Under the pieces are notes generated by a model, which was not told the DNA's origin, ran no database searches, and saw only the letters and a list, made by a program, of their open reading frames with translations. This document shows positions 6,885 to 13,177 of a stretch of 37,710 nucleotides of DNA, in pieces. The translations under genes and the position numbers were made by a program. The DNA comes from a virus, in the IMG/VR virus record IMGVR_UViG_3300010233_000101, positions 1-37,710 of that record; one strand, written 5' to 3'. Numbering within the stretch: the first letter of the stretch is position 1; each line of letters opens with the position of its first letter.

Positions 6885-7526
6885 ATGACTGATTCTAATT
6901 ATGTGTATGATAAAGGTACTCTATTTGTAGCGCGTGGTGGAGGAAGTGCTCCTGAACCATTGGCACCTGGAGCAGCTAACCAAGCTTTATTTGCAAATCC
7001 AGCGTCTGATTTAGGGGTTGAATGGGGTGCAGGAGATGCTATGGGTAATGTTGTCGGCCCTGTTAGCTCAACAGCGCATCACATTGCAGCATTTGCAGAC
7101 ACGACAGGCGAATTGCTTGAGGATTCTGGTATTCTTGTCGCTAACGTAGTGCAAGGGCCAGCATCGTCAACAGATAACGCTATTGCTCGTTATGATAGTA
7201 CTACTGGAAAGCTACTGCAAAACTCCCCTGCAACAATGGCCGACGTGACTGGGACAATCACGTTTCCAGCTGGGGGAGGTACTGTTTTAACTACTGGTGG
7301 AGGAGCAGCGCGCAAAGGAACATTTACTTTGACTGCTGGTGCTTCTGGAGATATCTCTACTACTTCTGTACTTACAGGGTCAGCTCTTTCGATTACAATC
7401 ACAGCTCTTGGTACTGTTACTGCGCCTAAACCTTTATTGGCAACAATAACAAACGGCTCTAAATTTGTAATTACGAGTGCAGACGGTACAGATACCTCAA
7501 GTGGTACCTGGGCGATTGTAGCATAA
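6885..7526 (+). CDS. Tail fibre-like repeat protein
   Basis: This 213-aa protein contains two repeats of a fibre signature: NVVGPVSSTAHHIAAFADTT and NVVQGPASSTDNAIARYDST, each followed by G-(E/K)-L-L-(E/Q)-(D/N)-S. The C-terminal half is Thr/Gly/Ala-rich beta sequence. It is the last gene of the rightward surface block and is followed by a hairpin terminator. The pattern is typical of phage structural repeats; the exact place in the virion is unknown. Confidence 0.6.
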   Translation: MTDSNYVYDKGTLFVARGGGSAPEPLAPGAANQALFANPASDLGVEWGAGDAMGNVVGPVSSTAHHIAAFADTTGELLEDSGILVANVVQGPASSTDNAIARYDSTTGKLLQNSPATMADVTGTITFPAGGGTVLTTGGGAARKGTFTLTAGASGDISTTSVLTGSALSITITALGTVTAPKPLLATITNGSKFVITSADGTDTSSGTWAIVA

Positions 7527-7571
7527 AGTTTTTTGCAAGATGATTCCATTTTGCATCTCTGAAATATTTAG

Positions 7572-7599
7572 GGTGCGTGAAATAAAAAAATCACGCGCC
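7572..7599 (+). terminator. Hairpin after the fibre block, possible terminator
   Basis: GGTGCGTGA (7572-7580) and TCACGCGCC (7591-7599) form a 9-bp stem with one T.G pair and a 10-nt A-rich loop, followed by TTATTCTT. The U-tract is imperfect, so it may be a partial terminator ahead of the stronger one at 7717. Confidence 0.45.
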
Positions 7600-7630
7600 T
7601 TATTCTTAACTAAAAAATAAGGATTTATTT

Positions 7631-7696
7631 ATGACGGCTCCCCTATACCCATGTCACAAGCGTGATTGTGGTGAACACCGAGAGCACAGAGGATAG
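7631..7696 (+). CDS. Possible 21-aa Cys/His microprotein
   Basis: AAGGA lies 8 nt before an ATG opening MTAPLYPCHKRDCGEHREHRG. The peptide has two Cys and three His in a tight pattern (C-H-x3-C-x2-H-x2-H) that could bind a metal. It sits alone between two terminator-like hairpins. Its small size makes coding uncertain; it could also be a short regulatory RNA or debris. Confidence 0.3.
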   Translation: MTAPLYPCHKRDCGEHREHRG

Positions 7697-7716
7697 TTAG
7701 CCCCCTAAATATCCTG

Positions 7717-7757
7717 AGGATCATATTCAGCGTTGCACGAATATGATCCTTTTTTTA
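7717..7757 (+). terminator. Strong rho-independent terminator
   Basis: AGGATCATATTC (7717-7728) and GAATATGATCCT (7739-7750) form a perfect 12-bp stem with a 10-nt loop, followed by seven T (7751-7757). It points rightward and ends transcription of the fibre block exactly where the convergent leftward genes finish (stop of the 7755-8015 gene). Confidence 0.85.
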
Positions 7758-8015
7758 TGCATGATTTTTGCAATCATAAATAATATCGGGCTTCCATTCA
7801 GCAGCTTCTTTTTCTAGTTCTTTTTGTATTAACTCACGTGTTTTTAATTTTCCGTTTGAATCTTTATTGTATGGATTTAATGTCTGACATATTGTTGTTT
7901 GTCGATAAAATTTTTTACCACATTCCTGGCGATTTATCGATTTTTTTACAGACTTTTTTATTTCTTCAAAAATATAAGTCTTTCTATCTCCACGATCTAT
8001 AATTTTTGTCCCCAT
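7755..8015 (-). CDS. Small protein, last gene of the leftward operon, unknown
   Basis: This 86-aa basic, largely helical protein (MGTKIIDRGDRKTYIFEEI...) has three cysteines and a charged C-terminus (KELEKEAAEWKPD). Its stop lies at the 3' end of the convergent terminator's T-run. No family recognised. It follows the next upstream gene by 11 nt in the same direction and belongs to the same operon. Confidence 0.55.
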   Translation of the reverse strand: MGTKIIDRGDRKTYIFEEIKKSVKKSINRQECGKKFYRQTTICQTLNPYNKDSNGKLKTRELIQKELEKEAAEWKPDIIYDCKNHA

Positions 8016-8026
8016 ATTTTTTGTAC

Positions 8027-8470
8027 CTAAATAAATGGATAATTTTGAACTTGTTGTGAAAAAACGCTTGGCTGTTTCTCAGGCGTCACAGCTTGATATT
8101 TTGACCGATACACATCTTTGGGCGTTATGGTACCAATGTCTCCACGGCGGTCACCCTTTGCCTCTTCTTTCGCCTTGGCTATCGCTTCATTTCGTGGCAC
8201 ACCTTCGCCTATCATTTCCTTTATACGTTGATGAATACTAGCTAGCTTATTTGATTCACCCTCTTTTTCGGTGTTATTCATCGGGAAAATATCAGCCGGA
8301 AGTGCAAGCTCCTGGTTGCGCCCTGGGTTGTATTGTTCTTTCTGTTTAGGATAGCTAGGATGATTTTTGTTATAGTCTAGCTTTCCAGGCTGGCTTTGCT
8401 CTCCATGACCCTGGAGGACGTCAACACCTAGGTTAACTGTTCCCCATTCTTCTGATGGTGCGTAAGACAT
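8027..8470 (-). CDS. Hypothetical hydrophilic protein, 147 aa
   Basis: The product is hydrophilic and Gln/Pro/Asn-rich in its first half (GKLDYNKNHPSYPKQ), with a helical segment in the middle (LASIHQRIKEMIGEGVPRNEAIAKAKEE) and no membrane segment. GAGGA stands about 6 nt before the ATG. The start overlaps the end of the upstream gene by 43 nt. No family recognised; function unknown. Confidence 0.55.
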   Translation of the reverse strand: MSYAPSEEWGTVNLGVDVLQGHGEQSQPGKLDYNKNHPSYPKQKEQYNPGRNQELALPADIFPMNNTEKEGESNKLASIHQRIKEMIGEGVPRNEAIAKAKEEAKGDRRGDIGTITPKDVYRSKYQAVTPEKQPSVFSQQVQNYPFI

Positions 8471-8784
8471 TTTGTATCCTCAATAAATTGTTTTCTATCT
8501 AGTTTGCATTTCATGAGTTGTGATTTTGCTCCTCCTCTAGCCATGCAAAAATTACAACCGCAATTTTGTGTGTTTTCAGTCCCTTCTAAAAATCCTAAAA
8601 TTTCAACTCTTGATTCACCACCCATGCCTTTTGAGCTAACAAAAAGTTCTTTAGGCGGTTCTTGGGTACCGCCCCCACCAGGAGGTAAAAATATATGATT
8701 GCCAATTATTTTCATAATTGGGTCATCAGTTAAATGCGTATATTTAAGGCTAATCGATGATCCTTCTGCATCAAATTCTTCCAT
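8428..8784 (-). CDS. Hypothetical protein with Cys cluster, 118 aa
   Basis: The second half of this protein has NCGCNFCMARGG and two further cysteines (MKCKL, TKCLTHH), a spacing that could bind zinc. The middle contains SSKGMGGES, encoded by the DNA that is duplicated exactly at 12337-12364. GAGGT precedes the ATG at about 8 nt. Its start follows directly after the stop of the upstream gene. Function unknown. Confidence 0.55.
   Translation of the reverse strand: MEEFDAEGSSISLKYTHLTDDPIMKIIGNHIFLPPGGGGTQEPPKELFVSSKGMGGESRVEILGFLEGTENTQNCGCNFCMARGGAKSQLMKCKLDRKQFIEDTKCLTHHQKNGEQLT
8611..8638 (+). repeat. 28-bp exact repeat, copy 1 (inside the 8428-8784 gene)
   Basis: The stretch beginning TGATTCACCACCC and ending CTTTTGAGCTA is identical, in the same orientation, to 12337-12364. 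Here it lies in a coding frame on the opposite strand. A 28-bp identity is far beyond chance in a window of this size. Confidence 0.9.
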
Positions 8785-9102
8785 TTATTTAACCTCAATT
8801 TCTGCAAAAAGAACATTTCCATGAGTCTGAAAAAGCCATTCTTTGCCATTCCATAAAAACATGGGATTGTAGTCGATATTGTCTCGTGTTGCACATAAAA
8901 AAACTTTGCTTCCGCAATGTCTTCCATATCGAATTGGATGATATCGACTCTCAACGGAAACCTGCTGTTTAGTCGTTAAAAATATCGATACTATTGCAAA
9001 ATCACCCTCTATTTTTGGCAGTACATGTGCATTCGCGTATTTAATTATGTTTGGCTTATCAGCCAATAGTGGTACATATTTTTCTTCGTCAAAATAATGC
9101 AT
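8785..9102 (-). CDS. Hypothetical protein, 105 aa
   Basis: This is a mixed alpha/beta protein (MHYFDEEKYVPLLADKP...) with beta-like stretches FAIVSIFLTTKQQVSVES and GSKVFLCATRD and a C-terminal segment PMFLWNGKEWLFQTHGN. GAGGA lies about 10 nt upstream of the ATG, inside the end of the preceding small gene. No family recognised. It sits in the middle of the leftward operon. Confidence 0.55.
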   Translation of the reverse strand: MHYFDEEKYVPLLADKPNIIKYANAHVLPKIEGDFAIVSIFLTTKQQVSVESRYHPIRYGRHCGSKVFLCATRDNIDYNPMFLWNGKEWLFQTHGNVLFAEIEVK

Positions 9103-9105
9103 GGC

Positions 9106-9234
9106 TTAAATTTCCTCGTATCGTCGTAGCGACATTTTAACTAACTTTTCATTACTTCGCGCGATCTTACCTAAGCTGCACGAAATATCAAGCATCCAAA
9201 GGAATGCAAAAATATAAAATATTGTCTCTAACAT
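9106..9234 (-). CDS. Small membrane protein, 42 aa
   Basis: The reverse strand reads MLETIFYIFAFLWMLDISC and continues with a basic tail (KIARSNEKLVKMSLRRYEE). The first 20 residues form one strongly hydrophobic helix, and the positive tail predicts a cytoplasmic C-terminus. AGGAAG lies 6 nt before the ATG, and the spacing to both neighbours is tight (3 and 13 nt). This looks like a real small inner-membrane phage protein. Function unknown; such proteins may act in superinfection exclusion or host takeover, but nothing here proves it. Confidence 0.55.
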   Translation of the reverse strand: MLETIFYIFAFLWMLDISCSLGKIARSNEKLVKMSLRRYEEI

Positions 9235-9247
9235 AGTTCTTCCTATA

Positions 9248-9541
9248 TTAATATGGAGTTGTTACAGTTTGCTCTTTCGGAAAATCAACAACAATTTTCT
9301 TGATATAATTTTCTTCTACATCTACAATTCTATCAAAAACAATCTGATTGGCGCGTTTGATATAATGTATTTCCATTTCAGTATTAGTTCTGAATCTATA
9401 AAGATCTTCATTTGTGTCTCGGGATCTTTTATAAATATCGATAAAACCTGTATTAAATTGATGTGATAGAATATTGACTTGTTTTTCTAATTCATTTATT
9501 TTTTCCAATAAAATATCGAGCGTGCCGTCATATTGTGTCAT
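9248..9541 (-). CDS. Coiled-coil protein, 97 aa, unknown
   Basis: The product starts MTQYDGTLDILLEKINELEKQ with a heptad-like pattern over residues about 8-35, followed by more charged helix. It probably oligomerises through the coiled coil. A GGGGAA stretch precedes the ATG, and the start overlaps the upstream stop by four nt. No family recognised. Confidence 0.55.
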   Translation of the reverse strand: MTQYDGTLDILLEKINELEKQVNILSHQFNTGFIDIYKRSRDTNEDLYRFRTNTEMEIHYIKRANQIVFDRIVDVEENYIKKIVVDFPKEQTVTTPY

Positions 9542-9852
9542 GTTCCGTTCCCCTTGTGTTTATATTTTTCGATTAAATCAAATTCAATTTTTGAAGCGTT
9601 CATATCATCACGCTCAGCATCACTCCAACCCCGTATAAAAGCATTTTTAAGAGTTTTGATGAAATCACGAATATCAATTTCTTCAAGACTAAACTCAATA
9701 TCGAATTTTAATATATTTACAACCCAACTTTCGATAGAGTCTAAAATCATATCCATTTTGTAATTACCAATTGGTAAATTATATCTTATTTTACCAATGC
9801 TGTAATGCCTTAAAATTAAGGTTTGAATGTATGAATTATCGTTCTGTTGCAT
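9538..9852 (-). CDS. Hypothetical protein, 104 aa
   Basis: The protein starts MQQNDNSYIQTLILRHYSIG, has beta character in residues about 10-35 and helical, acidic character afterwards (EFSLEEIDIRDFIKTLKNAF). It ends in an ATGA overlap with the next gene and begins two nt after the preceding stop, so it is coupled on both sides. Function unknown. Confidence 0.55.
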   Translation of the reverse strand: MQQNDNSYIQTLILRHYSIGKIRYNLPIGNYKMDMILDSIESWVVNILKFDIEFSLEEIDIRDFIKTLKNAFIRGWSDAERDDMNASKIEFDLIEKYKHKGNGT

Positions 9853-9854
9853 CC

Positions 9855-10058
9855 CTACGTACTCTTCTTTAGAAATTGATTAGAGGCTATCATTGTGATA
9901 GTCATATTGATATCCGTGTTATCCTCAATTGGAGCGATATCTATGACGTGTGCTTCAATAATTCCGCTCTGAAGCAGATTAGCCATACGCAAACGATCTT
10001 CTTGCGAGGGGTAGCTCCAAGTTGTGTGGTCAAGATTAGTTCCGCGTATGTGATTCAT
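9855..10058 (-). CDS. Hypothetical protein, 67 aa
   Basis: AAGGA lies 7 nt before the ATG, and the product begins MNHIRGTNLDHTTWSY. The C-terminal half is rich in Ile, Asp and Met (DIAPIEDNTDINMTITMI). It overlaps the preceding gene's stop by four nt (ATGA). No family recognised. Confidence 0.5.
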   Translation of the reverse strand: MNHIRGTNLDHTTWSYPSQEDRLRMANLLQSGIIEAHVIDIAPIEDNTDINMTITMIASNQFLKKST

Positions 10059-10282
10059 TTTTTTTCCTTGTTTAATTGATTGAATTTTCGTTTACAATAT
10101 TTACACATCCATTTATCTCGTTCATTTGCTGAAGGATGATAACCATCGTTCTTTTGTTCGAACTTCAAAAGATATCTAGTGTAAGCTTGAATGAGTTCGA
10201 ACATGTCCCATTCATTCACTACGTAAATGTTATCCGATTGATATTTTGTCATTGGCTTAAAATCCATAATCGAATCGTCCAT
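10055..10282 (-). CDS. Small protein with C-terminal CxxC, 75 aa
   Basis: The product has an acidic N-terminus and a basic C-terminus with KWMCKYCKRKF, one CxxC pair that could form half a zinc site together with nearby His. The open frame extends to a TTG at 10294; I chose the first ATG at 10282, although no clear ribosome-binding site is visible for either. It overlaps the upstream gene by 26 nt. Function unknown. Confidence 0.45.
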   Translation of the reverse strand: MDDSIMDFKPMTKYQSDNIYVVNEWDMFELIQAYTRYLLKFEQKNDGYHPSANERDKWMCKYCKRKFNQLNKEKK

Positions 10283-10616
10283 TACTATTGACAATCCATT
10301 TTTTTAAATTTGAAGAATAAATAAAGTTTGGTTGCGTATCATAGCCTGGACATCCCGCGTGAATTCGTAGTGATTGATAATTTTCACATCCTAAATTGAA
10401 GTAACAATCGTCATTGGTTATTAAATTGAATTCACCTTTGTTAATGAAAACAATTTGAATTTTCCATTCACATGTTTTAATGTTAACATGTGGCGTTGGA
10501 AATATTAAATGACCTTTAAAAGAAGGGATGACATTGATTGTATTTGGTATTAAAACGTATATATTTTCTTCGTTCTCATCGTGCTCATAAACACTATTGA
10601 TAAATGGATTTAACAT
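10257..10616 (-). CDS. Hypothetical beta-rich protein, 119 aa
   Basis: The protein (MLNPFINSVYEHDENEENIY...) is rich in Asn, Ile and aromatic residues, with alternating strands such as WKIQIVFINKGEFNLI and four cysteines. AGAGGA precedes the ATG by about 9 nt, and the start overlaps the upstream gene by 7 nt. No family recognised. Confidence 0.5.
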   Translation of the reverse strand: MLNPFINSVYEHDENEENIYVLIPNTINVIPSFKGHLIFPTPHVNIKTCEWKIQIVFINKGEFNLITNDDCYFNLGCENYQSLRIHAGCPGYDTQPNFIYSSNLKKWIVNSNGRFDYGF

Positions 10617-10903
10617 TGAATCTGATCCTCTATGTGCTGCTTAACCATTTCTTCTCTCCTTACAACATACTCGGTTAAATTGTTGTCATAATCTTTTCGA
10701 TGACACCATTTTTTTCGTTTAAAATTATAGTATTTTATAAAAGGATAGAATCCTTTTGTTTTCTTACAATAATTTCCAGTGTCAAAAGAATAGTGAATCT
10801 TTACTTGATTCAACTTCTTCTTAACATAAGCAGTTATAACATTATGTAAAATTCCAACTATTGCACCTGTAACAAAACTTATTATGAATGTTTGTAATGT
10901 CAT
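10610..10903 (-). CDS. Membrane-anchored small protein, 97 aa
   Basis: Residues about 3-25 (LQTFIISFVTGAIVGILHNVI) form one predicted transmembrane helix, followed by a basic stretch (AYVKKKLNQ) and a soluble tail rich in Tyr and Lys. An N-out, C-in orientation is predicted from the positive residues after the helix. GGGA precedes the ATG, one nt after the upstream stop. A host-membrane role is plausible but unproven. Confidence 0.5.
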   Translation of the reverse strand: MTLQTFIISFVTGAIVGILHNVITAYVKKKLNQVKIHYSFDTGNYCKKTKGFYPFIKYYNFKRKKWCHRKDYDNNLTEYVVRREEMVKQHIEDQIQC

Positions 10904-10904
10904 A

Positions 10905-11132
10905 TTATTCCCGTAAATAATCTAATAGCTTATTAAGTGCTATTTCTGCACTTATTTTCATTTCATATTTATCAGATAAAATTAAAATAGTTTCATCTTG
11001 TAAACTGCATTGCACTAAATATACTGAAACGACCACCTCACCTTTTGGCATATAGGTTTTCCCTAAAAATATACGTTGAACAAGCGATGCATTGTAGTAT
11101 GAATCGTCGTATAAATCTTTTACAAATTTCAT
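10905..11132 (-). CDS. Hypothetical protein, 75 aa
   Basis: The ATG at 11132 has AGGAA 6 nt upstream and opens MKFVKDLYDDSYYNASLVQ. A longer in-frame start at 11174 lacks a ribosome-binding site and would run into the hairpin at 11156, so the shorter form is preferred. The middle is beta-like (GEVVVSVYLVQCS), the end helical. Function unknown. Confidence 0.5.
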   Translation of the reverse strand: MKFVKDLYDDSYYNASLVQRIFLGKTYMPKGEVVVSVYLVQCSLQDETILILSDKYEMKISAEIALNKLLDYLRE

Positions 11133-11155
11133 GAAATTTCCTATTGATGTGTGGT

Positions 11156-11182
11156 GAGGAAAGTTGAAAAACAACTTTCCTC
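11156..11182 (-). other. 11-bp perfect hairpin between DUF932 gene and downstream genes
   Basis: GAGGAAAGTTG (11156-11166) and CAACTTTCCTC (11172-11182) form a perfect stem with a five-base loop, UUUUU in the leftward RNA. No T-run follows in either direction, so it is not a classic terminator. It lies between two leftward genes and could stabilise or process the messenger RNA. Confidence 0.6.
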
Positions 11183-11190
11183 GTGATTAA

Positions 11191-11979
11191 TTATTGTGAT
11201 AATTGTGCCATTTTTTCAGTTAAAGTCCAAAGAGCGGTATTGAGGCGTACATTTTCACCAACCGACTTCACTGGTACTGTTCTACGTCTAACGCCGTTAT
11301 CCGTACGATATCGTATTCCTCCTCGGATCATGTTCTCTTGGATGACATTGAATGTTGTCCAAAGATCATTCTTTGTGTCAGCAGAACGTCTTGGATCTAA
11401 AATTTCATCAGGCGTTAAAGGAAACTCGTCGTTTTCGTCTTTGTCCCATTTTAGTGCCATTGCAGCTTGTGCAAATACGACCTGTTGTTGTTTATTAAGC
11501 CCAACTCCCTGCCAATGGGTTGCTGTATGCATGCTTATCGGAACTAGATCGATCAGGTCATTTGCAGCTTCGACCACACGCTCAACGACATCTCCCTGGT
11601 GTTTAACTCGTCTGCAAAACATTTCGTCGCCGACAATCATTCCATTGGCGCAGACAAGTCGATAGATTCCAGCTCGAAGCTGATAACTTGTTGTCCCGTC
11701 ATGACTGTTCACTAGGACAATCTCGGGAACGATACCGCCTTTTTCAAGGCATGTCTCGTGGCGTAGTCGCATTATATGTTTGACGAACTCTTGGCGTCCT
11801 GGAATGCGTGTTCGCGATTGAGTGGCTAAAACAGGGTGAAAGCCAGACTTGCTCAATCCGCGAACGACTTCGATTGTAGGAATGAATCCATATCGTGAGC
11901 TCGTGTGCTCTGACCCACCAGTTGCGAAAATGCTAGGAGCTAATCTATTCAACTGGACTTCACTTAGAAAATTTGTCAT
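11191..11979 (-). CDS. DUF932 family protein (YfjQ-like)
   Basis: This 262-aa protein follows the E. coli YfjQ pattern along its whole length: RYGFIPTIEVV near the N-terminus, then PGRQEFVKHIMRLR, PEIVLVNSHDGTTSYQL, RLVCANGMIVGDE, HQGDVVERVVEAANDL, ILDPRRSADTKNDLWTTFN, QENMIRGG, and a final LNTALWTLTEKMAQL. DUF932 proteins are spread among prophages, plasmids and phages; their biochemical function is unsettled. AGAGGTC precedes the ATG. It is the largest gene of the leftward operon, separated from its neighbours by strong hairpins, which suggests its level is set separately. Family assignment is confident. Confidence 0.85.
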   Translation of the reverse strand: MTNFLSEVQLNRLAPSIFATGGSEHTSSRYGFIPTIEVVRGLSKSGFHPVLATQSRTRIPGRQEFVKHIMRLRHETCLEKGGIVPEIVLVNSHDGTTSYQLRAGIYRLVCANGMIVGDEMFCRRVKHQGDVVERVVEAANDLIDLVPISMHTATHWQGVGLNKQQQVVFAQAAMALKWDKDENDEFPLTPDEILDPRRSADTKNDLWTTFNVIQENMIRGGIRYRTDNGVRRRTVPVKSVGENVRLNTALWTLTEKMAQLSQ

Positions 11980-12011
11980 AATGACCTCTATAGTTTATTG
12001 GTGTGTTGATG

Positions 12012-12037
12012 AAGGGGAGCGACAACTCCCCTTTTTT
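12012..12037 (+). terminator. GC-rich hairpin with T-run, rightward orientation
   Basis: AAGGGGAG (12012-12019) and CTCCCCTT (12026-12033) form an 8-bp stem with a six-base loop, and the T-run at 12032-12037 follows on the + strand. It looks like a rightward terminator, yet it lies between two leftward genes. It may stop antisense transcription into the leftward operon, or act as an RNA structure in the leftward message. Confidence 0.55.
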
Positions 12038-12039
12038 AT

Positions 12040-12231
12040 TTATGCAAAAACTTGCGTTGCTCTTGTCGAATTTCCATTCGACGCGTTCCATTCGTTATAT
12101 TTCTTGATATGATCTTGTAGAAAACTCTTGTGGTTTGGGTCGCCAGCTAAAATGAAAAATTGGTCTGGAGTTGAATATCCAATTACTTTCCCTGATTCTT
12201 TTATTTCAATTTTAAAAAGTTCTTTTTCCAT
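12040..12231 (-). CDS. Small protein, first gene of the leftward operon, unknown
   Basis: The 63-aa product (MEKELFKIEIKESGKVIGYS...) has an N-terminal beta-like half and a helical, Asn-rich C-terminal half (YNEWNASNGNS). AAGGAAG lies 6 nt before the ATG. It is closest to the divergent promoter region, so it is probably the earliest expressed product of the leftward operon. No family recognised. Confidence 0.55.
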   Translation of the reverse strand: MEKELFKIEIKESGKVIGYSTPDQFFILAGDPNHKSFLQDHIKKYNEWNASNGNSTRATQVFA

Positions 12232-12272
12232 TCTTTACTTCCTTGTCTTGCTTGTTTCGTTATACCCCAAAT

Positions 12273-12299
12273 ATTATCAAACTCAGTCTTTTAAGTAAA
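12273..12299 (-). promoter_or_regulatory. Candidate promoter of the leftward operon
   Basis: On the reverse strand TTTACT (12294-12299) and GATAAT (12273-12278) are separated by 15 nt, shorter than ideal; a second possible -10, TATAAC, lies at 12259-12264. The region is very AT-rich and sits between the divergent gene sets, so a promoter is expected here even if the exact hexamers are uncertain. Confidence 0.35.
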
Positions 12300-12310
12300 G
12301 TGAAAAAAGA

Positions 12311-12337
12311 TTGCAAGATATATTTTTGTCATATTAT
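12311..12337 (+). promoter_or_regulatory. Candidate promoter of the rightward early block
   Basis: TTGCAA (12311-12316) and TATTAT (12332-12337) are separated by 15 nt. A start near 12344 would place most of the second copy of the 28-bp repeat at the very 5' end of the rightward transcript. The spacing is short, so the assignment is tentative. Confidence 0.35.
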
Positions 12338-12364
12338 GATTCACCACCCATGCCTTTTGAGCTA
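12337..12364 (+). repeat. 28-bp exact repeat, copy 2, flanked by 8-bp direct repeats
   Basis: Identical to 8611-8638. Here it is intergenic, between the divergent operons. ATTATGAT occurs on both sides (12333-12340 and 12364-12371), overlapping the repeat ends and bracketing a 23-bp core like a target-site duplication. Confidence 0.9.
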
Positions 12365-12379
12365 TTATGATGCACAACT

Positions 12380-12619
12380 ATGTTTAAAGGAATAAAAAAG
12401 TTTGGGGTTATTTTGGAAGTCACGATCAATTTTAGAAAGCGAGGCTGTTGGTCACAAAAACACGATCAATGTTTGGCTTGCGCTGGTAAAATGCGAAAGC
12501 ATAGTGGAAAAGGACTATGCAGCACATGCTATTCCCGTGCATACAGAGATGCAGTCTTGGTCAGGAATGCTAGAAATAAAGAAACGGCGCGTAGGATGAT
12601 GGATGACAATAACGAGTGA
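12380..12619 (+). CDS. Cys4 zinc-binding-like protein, 79 aa
   Basis: Residues 31-51 carry C-x2-C, twelve residues, then C-x2-C-Y (CLAC...HSGKGLCSTCY), a pattern found in short phage and plasmid zinc proteins, often with a basic region after it (YSRAYRDAVLVRNARNK). DNA binding is likely but not shown. The ATG at 12380 lacks a good ribosome-binding site, so the true start is uncertain. The end overlaps the nuclease gene by 17 nt. It is the first gene of the rightward early block. A 10-bp direct repeat, CACGATCAAT, lies inside it (12421-12430, 12461-12470). Confidence 0.5.
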   Translation: MFKGIKKFGVILEVTINFRKRGCWSQKHDQCLACAGKMRKHSGKGLCSTCYSRAYRDAVLVRNARNKETARRMMDDNNE

Positions 12620-12959
12620 TGATCTGAATGAACTTCGAAGAAGAAAAGTACAAAGACACAAGTTCGGAGCCATCAGATGTGAACGAGACGAAAAAAAGTT
12701 CCCGTCACGATTGGAAAGGCGATATTACGATCAACTTAAGTGTAGGCAGCAAAGCGGCGAAGTGGTTTTCTTTTTGCGTCAAGTGCCCTTTGATCTTCCT
12801 GGTAACGTTCGCTATGTATGTGACTTTCAGGTGTTTTTGGTTGATGGTACAGTGGAGTTTATTGATACAAAAGGAAGAGACACAGCCCTGAGTATAGCTA
12901 AGAGAAAAATTGTAGAGGATCTTTATCCAGTAGAAATTAAAATTGTTACTAAGGTTTAA
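12603..12959 (+). CDS. DUF1064 PD-(D/E)XK nuclease
   Basis: This 118-aa protein fits the DUF1064 layout: a basic N-terminus (HKFGAIRCERDEKKF), SRLERRYYDQLK with the conserved Glu at about residue 38, QVPFDLPG, then VRYVCDFQVFL with Asp74 and VEFIDTKGRD with D88-T-K90, followed by the helix AKRKIVEDLYP. These give the metal-binding and catalytic residues of the PD-(D/E)XK superfamily. Length is typical. In phages such enzymes are thought to process recombination or packaging intermediates. It precedes the modification genes in a tight rightward array. Confidence 0.75.
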   Translation: MTITSDDLNELRRRKVQRHKFGAIRCERDEKKFPSRLERRYYDQLKCRQQSGEVVFFLRQVPFDLPGNVRYVCDFQVFLVDGTVEFIDTKGRDTALSIAKRKIVEDLYPVEIKIVTKV

Positions 12960-12961
12960 AT

Positions 12962-13177
12962 ATGGACGAGCAAATATACTCTAAAGAGCAAAAGAGGGCC
13001 ATTTTTCATGAATGGATGAAAGGTGTTTTATCATCTGCAAAAAAATCTTTAATTGAAGGTCGTGGTTGCAAGGGAGATGAATTCGAAAAAATTTTTGAGT
13101 TTAATGATACTTCAGATTCTGATTTTATGTGCGAAGTTAAAATTACAGTAAAAAGAAAAGGAGTAAAAGATGAATGA
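12962..13177 (+). CDS. Hypothetical protein, 71 aa
   Basis: The small protein begins MDEQIYSKEQKRAIFHEWM, helical at first, with a beta-like charged end (CEVKITVKRKG). It starts two nt after the nuclease gene and overlaps the next gene by 8 nt. No family recognised; probably an accessory early protein. Confidence 0.5.
   Translation: MDEQIYSKEQKRAIFHEWMKGVLSSAKKSLIEGRGCKGDEFEKIFEFNDTSDSDFMCEVKITVKRKGVKDE

Noticed and set aside
11183-11665. Rightward 160-aa open frame opposite the DUF932 gene
   Set aside because: It is antisense to a well-recognised conserved protein, has odd composition and no ribosome-binding site.
8611-12364. Repeat pair considered as template and variable repeats of a diversity-generating retroelement
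   Set aside because: The copies are identical with no adenine-specific differences, and no reverse transcriptase is visible in the window.
12628-12891. Second rightward frame overlapping the DUF1064 nuclease
   Set aside because: The nuclease frame contains the conserved catalytic motifs; the other is a shadow without a ribosome-binding site.
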